Part shown: piece by piece, positions 7,433-13,494 of the stretch
How the letters are laid out: each line of letters starts with the position of its first letter
Numbering within the stretch: the stretch's first letter is position 1
Source of the DNA: CAYVTD01 sp964454445
GTDB taxonomy: Bacteria > Bacteroidota > Ignavibacteria > Kapaibacteriales > UBA2268
Direction: 5' to 3'
NCBI GenBank assembly: GCA_964454445.1
Contig: CAYVTD010000036.1
Coordinates: 1 to 30,885, forward strand
Length of the DNA stretch: 30,885 bases
Translations under genes and position numbers: made by a program
Notes under the pieces: model-generated
What the model saw: the letters and a program-made list of their open reading frames with translations, nothing else
What the model was told of the DNA's origin: nothing
The model's database searches: none

Positions 7433-8179
7433 TCAATAACTTTTAACAATATATTTTATCGCAGCATTAATCCCTTCAAAACATATTGCATTATACTGCT
7501 TTGCAATAGAAGGAGGGAATGGATTAACAATTATCAGTTTAGCATTGAGACCCTCCGGAATCGACCTCAAATTCATATTTTCTTCGCAATCTGAAATTAT
7601 CAGCAGAACTTTATTATGTAAATCATTTATTTCTGATAGAGAAGTTTCAGCTCTTGTAAAAGCAGAGTTAAAGTCGGTTCTGGTAGATAATGGACGTTTT
7701 TGCAAATCATGCAATTCCTTTTTGAATACCTCAACTTTAATGTTGATGGATTGCTTTAAAACGTACATAGAGCTGTCGAACTTTTTTTCATAATCTTTAT
7801 AATCTCGAAAGTTTCTTTCATCAATAAGAGGATTTCCTGATCGATGAAACACCTTTTTCTTCGGAATTGGTGGAATACTCAAACGGCGAAGCTGATCCTT
7901 GTGAGAATCTGAAATAATTCCGAAATCGAATTCACCTCCGGATTGTAGTAATCGCTCAACGATAGCATCAATATTGTTATCCAAAATAGTCCCAACAAAA
8001 TTCCGAGATGATGAACCTGATTCATCCTGCAAACATACAATTTGCAGGGAAGGTTTATCATTCAACTTGGTTGATACTGAAGAACCCTGCCTATCATTTA
8101 AACTGTTGTCGGTTTTGTTGCAGGACAAGACAAGAAGTGAAATAAACATAACTGCAATTATTGTAAAATACTTTTTCAT
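7433..8179 (-). CDS. Exported lipoprotein with a VWA-like domain and MIDAS residues, first gene of the operon
   Basis: The start is placed at 8179 because the protein then begins MKKYFTIIAVMFISLLVLSC, a textbook lipoprotein signal with Cys20. GAAAGG lies nine bases upstream. The frame stays open farther upstream to 8284 but that adds an implausible leader. The mature part reads as a von Willebrand factor A fold: a hydrophobic strand into DESGS (52-56), which fits the D-x-S-x-S MIDAS motif, a Thr in the loop at about 166-168 (STRTDF), and a hydrophobic strand LLIISD ending at Asp197. All three metal-site elements appear present, so it may bind a divalent ion and a protein partner. VWA proteins often work with AAA+ ATPases, but those partners are usually cytosolic, whereas this one is exported. 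The gene is 248 codons. Confidence 0.8.
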   Translation of the reverse strand: MKKYFTIIAVMFISLLVLSCNKTDNSLNDRQGSSVSTKLNDKPSLQIVCLQDESGSSSRNFVGTILDNNIDAIVERLLQSGGEFDFGIISDSHKDQLRRLSIPPIPKKKVFHRSGNPLIDERNFRDYKDYEKKFDSSMYVLKQSINIKVEVFKKELHDLQKRPLSTRTDFNSAFTRAETSLSEINDLHNKVLLIISDCEENMNLRSIPEGLNAKLIIVNPFPPSIAKQYNAICFEGINAAIKYIVKSY

Positions 8180-8503
8180 ACCTTCAAACCTTTCATTTTT
8201 TATTAAATACAAACAAAAACATAAAAACCACGTGCCAAATGTTATAAACCAGAAATAACAACAAAATATAAATCTGTAAGACAATATATTTCAATCGCTT
8301 AGAATTCTCAAGGGGTTTAGTTGAAAAATTCTATAATAATCCTCAAGTTGAAAATTAACATGAATATTAAGCTACAATGTAAGATTGTAAGGTTTAATTA
8401 AAAGGAATTTAATATGAAAAATAAATTTGAAAAATTGATTTAAAAGGGGGTGAAGAAAACATATAATCGGACACGATTCGGACATCTTCCAGTTTAAAAT
8501 AAA
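8180..8503. other. Gene-free leader and junction region between operon and tRNA-Phe
   Basis: About 320 bp hold no convincing gene. Two tiny + strand reading frames are visible: 8414-8443 (nine residues, with AAGGA ahead of its ATG) and 8450-8497 (GTG start, 15 residues, after a GGGGG). Neither is long enough to call. An inverted repeat TACAAT/ATTGTA lies at 8373-8378 and 8384-8389. TCGGACA occurs twice at an 11-bp period (8467 and 8478). The promoter of the - strand operon should be in this region, but I cannot place one with confidence. The stretch could be the right end of an integrated element. Confidence 0.5.
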
Positions 8504-8528
8504 AAAGCCCTTGATTTACAAGGGCTTT
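8504..8528 (-). terminator. Intrinsic terminator of tRNA-Phe
   Basis: Read on the - strand, a 10-bp perfect stem (AAAGCCCTTG paired with CAAGGGCTTT) closes a five-base loop and runs directly into a T-rich tract. It lies 13 nt past the tRNA 3' end and is a clear rho-independent terminator. Confidence 0.9.
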
Positions 8529-8541
8529 AGATTTTTCTTTG

Positions 8542-8614
8542 TGGTCAGGGACGGAATTGAACCGCCGACACGTGGATTTTCAGTCCACTGCTCTACCATC
8601 TGAGCTACCTGACC
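8542..8614 (-). tRNA. tRNA-Phe (anticodon GAA)
   Basis: The 73-base gene folds into a complete cloverleaf: a GGTCAGG/CCTGACC acceptor stem, a D arm with AGATGGTA, an anticodon stem GTGGA/TCCAC around the loop CTGAAAA (anticodon GAA), a five-base variable loop, and a T arm with TTCAATT. The discriminator is A and the CCA end is not encoded. An intrinsic terminator follows at once. Its 3' side faces the accessory cassette, as expected if an element integrated into it. Confidence 0.97.
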
Positions 8615-8700
8615 TTGACTAATAAATGAACTGCTATTTTACTTAATCGATATTAAGAATTTCAAAGTTAATACTTTTTTTTGACTTTTCAAAAAACTTT

Positions 8701-9411
8701 TTAGTTTTCTTGCAAATATTTTAGCATTTCGGCTCGCACTCTCTCTTGTAAAAAGCTTTCAGCTTGCTTTCCGGTTCTTCCTTCGAGGGCTATTGGCTTG
8801 GAAATATGGACTTCGACTGTACAGGCGTTAAAAGATTTCTTTCCCTGTGGCATTATCGAGTTGGTTCCGAGAATTGCAACGGGAACGGTATCTGCTTCAG
8901 ACATCGCTGCCAACAGAAAAGCACCCCGTTTGAAAAGCTGCAGTCGCCCGTTTTTCGAGCGAGTGCCTTCAGGATAAATAATCATGGAAAAACCGTCTTT
9001 CAACAGTTTTGTTGCTTGTTTTAAGCTGTCCAAGGCAGAACGGGCGTGGCTGCGATCGATTGCAACGAATGGGGATGATTTCATACCATAACCAAAAAAT
9101 GGCACTTTCTGCAATTCTTTTTTATATATAATGCTTACATAATTTGGTAAAATAGAAAACAAGACTGGTATATCGAATAAGGAACTGTGATTGCTACAGA
9201 AAATATAAGCTTTACCATCAGAGATGTGCTCCAAGCCAATGGTTTTCACATCTACGGCTGCGCTACGTATCATTGTCTTAGCCCAAGAGCGGATATATCT
9301 GAAAAAATGTTCATTGTTTGGTTTAAATCTCATTAAAAGAATTACTAATATCGAATAATAAACCGTTATGGCTGACAGAACGAATATTTTGTACAGATAT
9401 TTGAAAATCAT
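8701..9411 (-). CDS. plsC: 1-acyl-sn-glycerol-3-phosphate acyltransferase (PlsC family)
   Basis: This enzyme family transfers a second acyl chain to lysophosphatidic acid to make phosphatidic acid in phospholipid synthesis. The 236-residue protein shows an N-terminal membrane helix (about 9-27), the catalytic NHSSLFD (H-x4-D, His75 and Asp80), and the acceptor-binding YPEGTRS (146-152). Length and motif spacing fit the family. It follows an ArsR-type regulator gene by 32 nt on the same strand, so the two are probably co-transcribed. The family also includes lyso-ornithine-lipid acyltransferases, so the exact acceptor is inferred. Confidence 0.9.
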   Translation of the reverse strand: MIFKYLYKIFVLSAITVYYSILVILLMRFKPNNEHFFRYIRSWAKTMIRSAAVDVKTIGLEHISDGKAYIFCSNHSSLFDIPVLFSILPNYVSIIYKKELQKVPFFGYGMKSSPFVAIDRSHARSALDSLKQATKLLKDGFSMIIYPEGTRSKNGRLQLFKRGAFLLAAMSEADTVPVAILGTNSIMPQGKKSFNACTVEVHISKPIALEGRTGKQAESFLQERVRAEMLKYLQEN

Positions 9412-9443
9412 ATATTTACAAAGATGTTATAGAACACAAAAAC

Positions 9444-9746
9444 TTATTTTTTGCTGTCAAGACAAAGCATTTCGCAAAGATTGTAGATTGTCATATCGCT
9501 TATCTGGTAAAATCTTTGCAAACCAGCAGGACGACAAGTAACAGCGCCACTTTCCGACAACAATTTCAATTGCTTGGATACGTTTGCCTGCATAAGCCCA
9601 GTGCTTGCAACAATCTCTTTTACGCATTTCTCGCCTGAGAATAGCGATCTGATAATTCTCAATCGCGATGGCTCTGATAAGATCTTAAACCGGGAAGTCA
9701 AAAGGAATATGTCTTCATCGGTCAGCGAAATACTCTTCTTTTTCAT
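9444..9746 (-). CDS. ArsR/SmtB-family winged-helix transcriptional regulator
   Basis: This 100-residue protein is almost all one winged helix-turn-helix. ILSEPSRLRIIRSL (about 22-35) is the family's opening helix, and the recognition region STGLMQANVSKQLKLL spans about 48-63, followed by the beta-wing with RPAGLQRFYQI. The classic ArsR metal motif (Cys-Val-Cys) is not present: only one Cys remains in GEKCVKEI. Other cysteines are in the wing (TCRPAG) and two near the C-terminus (NLCEMLC). A redox or persulfide-type sensor is possible, but the cysteine positions do not settle it. It lies 32 nt upstream of plsC and probably shares its transcript. No strong ribosome site is seen, as for several genes here. 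Confidence 0.85.
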   Translation of the reverse strand: MKKKSISLTDEDIFLLTSRFKILSEPSRLRIIRSLFSGEKCVKEIVASTGLMQANVSKQLKLLSESGAVTCRPAGLQRFYQISDMTIYNLCEMLCLDSKK

Positions 9747-10117
9747 TTTTAATAATAAATTGTTGATAAAAAATGTTTACTTTTTACAATTACTATATAA
9801 CCAAGCAGTAAATTTATATATGCTAAAAGAATTTCAGATAATATAAATATTTATTAAATATTAATATCATAGAGAAATCATTAATAATTTTTTAAAATTA
9901 TTGAAAACATTTCAAATAAAAAATATTAATTTCTACTATTTTGACGCTATATTATCTCAATTATTTAAATAGTTCTTCGTATAATTGAACTTAGCATTTA
10001 CTACCATGTGGACAACTGTGTGGAAAACTTTGTCGAGTGTGGATAACTTGTGAAAACTTTTGGCTTGGATTATTTCGATCCATTGCAAGACACCACTTTT
10101 TAAGATGATTAAATAAA
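9747..10117. other. Gene-free, very AT-rich region next to a DnaA-box cluster
   Basis: About 370 bp hold no gene. Bases 9770-9990 are strongly AT-rich with many TTAAT and AATATT runs. The downstream side (10007-10057) carries the DnaA-box-like cluster listed separately. The promoter of the arsR-plsC pair must lie near 9750-9850 on the - strand, but no clear -35/-10 pair stands out. Confidence 0.6.
10007..10057 (-). promoter_or_regulatory. Cluster of four DnaA-box-like sites
   Basis: Four copies of a TGTGGAtAA-type nonamer lie head to tail in 51 bp. On the - strand they read TTATCCACA (10038-10046, perfect), TTTTCCACA (10019-10027, fits TTWTNCACA), TTGTCCACA (10007-10015, one mismatch) and GTTTTCACA (10049-10057, one mismatch). 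They flank a very AT-rich stretch. This could be a replication-origin element, a DnaA titration site or a DnaA-controlled promoter. No dnaA, dnaN or strand switch is visible beside it. Confidence 0.55.
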
Positions 10118-11680
10118 TTATGCAAAACGCGATAGCTCTTCGACATCGTCGAAATGAATCCGTGTTTCCCCAATAATTTGATACTTTTCGTGTCCTTTGC
10201 CGGCAACCAACAGCAAATCATCTTTTCTGACAAATTGTGCAGCATAAGCGATAGCCTCTGCCCTGTTTGATATCATTATGAGCTTGGTTTTCAATTTCTT
10301 TGGAACTCCTTTGTAAATTTCTTCAAGGATTTGCTCTGATTTTTCCGTTCGGGGATTGTCGTCGGTTAAGATTACATAATCGGCAATTTCAGCAGAGATT
10401 TTGCCCATTACTGGTCTTTTATTCTTATCTCTATCGCCACCACAACCAAAAACACAAATAAGATTTGAAGATTGATAGCATGAATTGTTTATTAATTCAC
10501 GACAAGCAAGGAGGGCTTTTTGAAGGGCATCGGGAGTGTGAGCATAATCTACGATTGCAGTTGATCCAGATTTTAACGGTATTCTTTGCATTCGTCCAGG
10601 TGCGCCAACAGCATCTTTTGCTGATTGGACTATGATGCTTAAATCAACTCCATAAAACAGAGCTGCGGCTGCCGCAAGAGTATAGTTCTCTATATTAAAC
10701 CTGCCTAGTAGCGCAAGTTGGATATTTATATTGATAGTATTATCATTAAATTTCACATATAATTGATTATCATTTTGCATTAAGGATTGGAGATTATCAA
10801 TAGCATTATTTTTCAACTGATTAAAATCGCATTTAAGAGTGAAGTTGCAGCCATTTGTTGAAATATTCTCATCTTCAATCAAAAAAAATGCCCATGGAGA
10901 CCTGCCACAAGTATATTTTTCTGCATCAATATCTTCGAGAATGAGTTGTGAATAAGGCCCTTGGAATGCAATTGCGACGGCATCTTTTTTAAGCATTTGA
11001 AATAACCTCTTTTTCGCTGCCAAGTAATCATCGAACGAATGGTGGTAGTCGATATGATCGTGAGTCAGATTGGTGAAAATGGCAATGTCAAAATCAATAC
11101 AGTCTGCCCTGTGTTGGCTAAGCGCATGCGAAGAAACCTCCATAGCAACACATTGAACGCCATCTTTCTCCATTTCTTGAAAGGCTTTGCAAAGCTCGAG
11201 CGATTCCGGGGTTGTATGGTTAGAAGGGTAGGCTTTGTTGTTAAAAAAAATGCCCGTAGTGCCAATTATCCCTGTTTTGATGCCTGCTCGCTCAAAAATG
11301 TGGCTAAGTAAAAAAGTAATTGTTGTTTTCCCATTAGTGCCTGTAACACCAATAATTTTCATATTTTTTGTCGGAAAATCATAAAAAGAATGTGATATTT
11401 GAGCAAGTGCTTTCCTAGCATTATTCACAACAATAATTGTAGTAATTTCGGAGTTAGACAGTTTATCATCGATGTTTTCACATATAATTGCCTTTGCTCC
11501 CTTGGCAATTGCCTGCGGAATAAACGAATGTCCGTCAAACTTCTCACCTTTAAATGCAATAAATAGCGAATTTTTACCAATTTTACGGGAGTCGTACTGC
11601 ACATTATCAATTTCTATTTCCAAAGAACCGAATATCTTGACAGAATCAACATTTTTTAGTAAATCACTTAATAGCTTCAT
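10118..11680 (-). CDS. murE: UDP-N-acetylmuramoyl-L-alanyl-D-glutamate--2,6-diaminopimelate ligase
   Basis: MurE adds the third residue of the peptidoglycan stem peptide in the cytoplasm using ATP. The 520-residue protein shows the N-terminal UDP-binding domain (FDGHSFIPQAIAKGA, about 48-62), the ATP loop GVTGTNGKTT (111-120), the central-domain EVSSHAL and NLTHDHIDYH region (about 181-213), and the C-terminal domain with VDYAHTPDAL (about 378-387). The DNPR motif (441-444) is the family's signature for meso-diaminopimelate rather than lysine, so the wall is DAP-type. It is slightly longer than usual because of an insertion around 265-320. It stands alone, without the rest of the dcw cluster. 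Confidence 0.95.
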   Translation of the reverse strand: MKLLSDLLKNVDSVKIFGSLEIEIDNVQYDSRKIGKNSLFIAFKGEKFDGHSFIPQAIAKGAKAIICENIDDKLSNSEITTIIVVNNARKALAQISHSFYDFPTKNMKIIGVTGTNGKTTITFLLSHIFERAGIKTGIIGTTGIFFNNKAYPSNHTTPESLELCKAFQEMEKDGVQCVAMEVSSHALSQHRADCIDFDIAIFTNLTHDHIDYHHSFDDYLAAKKRLFQMLKKDAVAIAFQGPYSQLILEDIDAEKYTCGRSPWAFFLIEDENISTNGCNFTLKCDFNQLKNNAIDNLQSLMQNDNQLYVKFNDNTININIQLALLGRFNIENYTLAAAAALFYGVDLSIIVQSAKDAVGAPGRMQRIPLKSGSTAIVDYAHTPDALQKALLACRELINNSCYQSSNLICVFGCGGDRDKNKRPVMGKISAEIADYVILTDDNPRTEKSEQILEEIYKGVPKKLKTKLIMISNRAEAIAYAAQFVRKDDLLLVAGKGHEKYQIIGETRIHFDDVEELSRFA

Positions 11681-11726
11681 AAAATAAATACTTTAAATCT
11701 TTAATGTTTATAAACGAGACAAATTA

Positions 11727-12359
11727 TTATTCAACAAGGTTGTTTTTTATTGCATAATGAGTTATTTCAGTATTGCTTTTCAGGTTCATTTTCTCAAGAA
11801 TCCTATTTCGATAAGTGCTAATTGTATTAATGCTTAGAGAAAGCTCCTGTGCTATTTGGGTAACTTTTTTGCCGGAAGCAATCTTGCACATCACTTGAAA
11901 CTCGCGGTCAGAAAGATTATCGTGCAAGGGAGTCTCGCCGCCGGCTTCGAGATTAGTAGCAAGTAACTCTGCAAGAAATGGAGAAATATATTTTCTTCCT
12001 AGTGCAATTTTACGAATAGCCTCGATTAGCTCCTCAGGTTCACTTTCTTTATTAATATACCCTGAGGCACCTGCTCTAAGGACTCTTACAGCGTATTGAT
12101 CCTCGGGATAAACTGTGAAAATCAGCACAGGCAATTCTGGTCTGATGTTCTTGATATCCTTTAATGTATCGAGCCCGTCCTTGCCAGGCATAGAAATATC
12201 AAGCAAGACAACATCATATTTAGTATGTCTAATCTTGTCGATTAGCTCGTTTCCGCTGCCGGCTTCGTCGACAACTGCTATATCGGCAGTCTCATCAAAA
12301 ATTTGCTTAAGTCCTTTGCGCACAACAGCATGGTCGTCCACAATGATTATCTTTATCAC
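11727..12359 (-). CDS. NarL/FixJ-family response regulator
   Basis: The 210-residue protein has an N-terminal receiver domain with the acidic pair Asp8-Asp9, the phospho-acceptor Asp54 in VLLDISMPG, a Thr in IFTVYP and Lys in GYINKESEP. A C-terminal LuxR-type helix-turn-helix follows (about 146-205, LSDREFQVM to SISTYRNRILEKM-like). It should bind DNA as a dimer after phosphorylation. No histidine kinase lies beside it, so the partner is elsewhere. It is 46 nt upstream of murE on the same strand, but a link to cell-wall synthesis is not established. Confidence 0.93.
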   Translation of the reverse strand: MIKIIIVDDHAVVRKGLKQIFDETADIAVVDEAGSGNELIDKIRHTKYDVVLLDISMPGKDGLDTLKDIKNIRPELPVLIFTVYPEDQYAVRVLRAGASGYINKESEPEELIEAIRKIALGRKYISPFLAELLATNLEAGGETPLHDNLSDREFQVMCKIASGKKVTQIAQELSLSINTISTYRNRILEKMNLKSNTEITHYAIKNNLVE

Positions 12360-12532
12360 TTTCGGCTCCCTCTGATTTTATTTTTTATCTATAAAAGGGC
12401 TGTCTTACTTTCGTTATAATTAGTATAAGAATTCTTTATTAAAACAACTTCTTTTATCTGAAATTATTTTTCAACATTATTGAAATATTTTCATTTATGT
12501 AATATTTATTATTTTTGAACAGTTCTTTTCAA

Positions 12533-13381
12533 TTAGAAAAGTTGATAAGAAACGCCAAACATCATGGCTTCCTTTAATTGTGTCTTTAGCGATTGTGCTT
12601 TTTCGTAAACGACAAGAACATTGATATTAAAAACGAACCATTTGTTGATTTTTGCTGAAATAGTATTGTCCCAGCGAACATCCCAAGTATCCATACGGTT
12701 AAAAGCAGTGAAAAGACGGAGATAGCTTTTCAAAAGCATATTCTCCATAAACTCCCATTGAGTTTCTGTTACCGACTCAATACCAGTCTCTAATTTGAAA
12801 GCTTCTGTCTTGTTTTTAGTTTTTGTATCATCAGTATATTGTCTGAATTTGTTTGTAAACGTTTCTTGCAAGCCAATACCGAGACGCGTTTTGAAAACTT
12901 TATCGCGATCATAAGTAAAGCCCATAGATTGTGAAAGATAGCCGGGATCGAAAATATCGCTGATTTTTGTCTTGACTCCTGCATTAAATGTATATCCCGG
13001 AGCTATATTTGTCCTTAATATATTGCTAATAAAAGGATCGACAGCCCAACCAACACGACGCGAATAGACATCTTCGAGATAAATCTCGTTATCGTTGGTT
13101 TTAAAATCGTCTTCGGCAAGTTTAGTTTGCCCATAAGCAATTTTCAAACTATTTTTGAAAGCTGAAACTGACGAGGTATAATTGAGCGAAAAGTTACCCG
13201 ATACGCTATATGTGATGGCATTGTCGCCACCTTGGGTCCAATTAGAAAAAGCAATCTGACTGATATTTAACCCTGCAATACCTTTCGGCTCCCATTTGTC
13301 TGCTTGGGTTGAATCTGTTCCTTCTTGTGCAAACATATTCATTGCAAAGACCGCAAAGAAAAGAAAAACAAGATTTTTCAT
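12533..13381 (-). CDS. DUF3078-type outer-membrane beta-barrel protein
   Basis: The 282-residue product begins with a clear Sec signal peptide (MKNLVFLFFAVFAMNMFAQ). It continues with WEPKGIAGLNISQIAFSNW, then TQGGDNAIT, the opening I associate with DUF3078 proteins of Bacteroidota and Chlorobi. Alternating aromatic and polar strands run to a terminal aromatic (SYQLF), which fits an outer-membrane barrel. The function of the family is unknown to me. It is monocistronic here, with AT-rich flanks of 173 and 113 bp. Confidence 0.85.
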   Translation of the reverse strand: MKNLVFLFFAVFAMNMFAQEGTDSTQADKWEPKGIAGLNISQIAFSNWTQGGDNAITYSVSGNFSLNYTSSVSAFKNSLKIAYGQTKLAEDDFKTNDNEIYLEDVYSRRVGWAVDPFISNILRTNIAPGYTFNAGVKTKISDIFDPGYLSQSMGFTYDRDKVFKTRLGIGLQETFTNKFRQYTDDTKTKNKTEAFKLETGIESVTETQWEFMENMLLKSYLRLFTAFNRMDTWDVRWDNTISAKINKWFVFNINVLVVYEKAQSLKTQLKEAMMFGVSYQLF

Positions 13382-13494
13382 AATAACCTTTTAATTATTT
13401 AATAATCAATACAAAATTATTATTTTAAAGAATGTCAATTTAATTATTAATAAAATATCGCTTACAAATAAATAAATTATTAATAAAAAAAAAT

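Noticed and set aside
8216..8237. TGGCACGTGG on the - strand, resembling a sigma-54 -24 box
   Set aside because: The required GC ten bases later is absent, so it is not a sigma-54 promoter.
8180..8284. Longer N-terminus for the VWA lipoprotein (start at 8284)
   Set aside because: It would bury a perfect lipoprotein signal behind 35 odd residues; the ATG at 8179 has a ribosome site and gives a standard signal peptide.
9991..10245. 84-codon - strand open frame across the DnaA-box cluster
   Set aside because: It overlaps the murE end in another frame and its composition is not protein-like.
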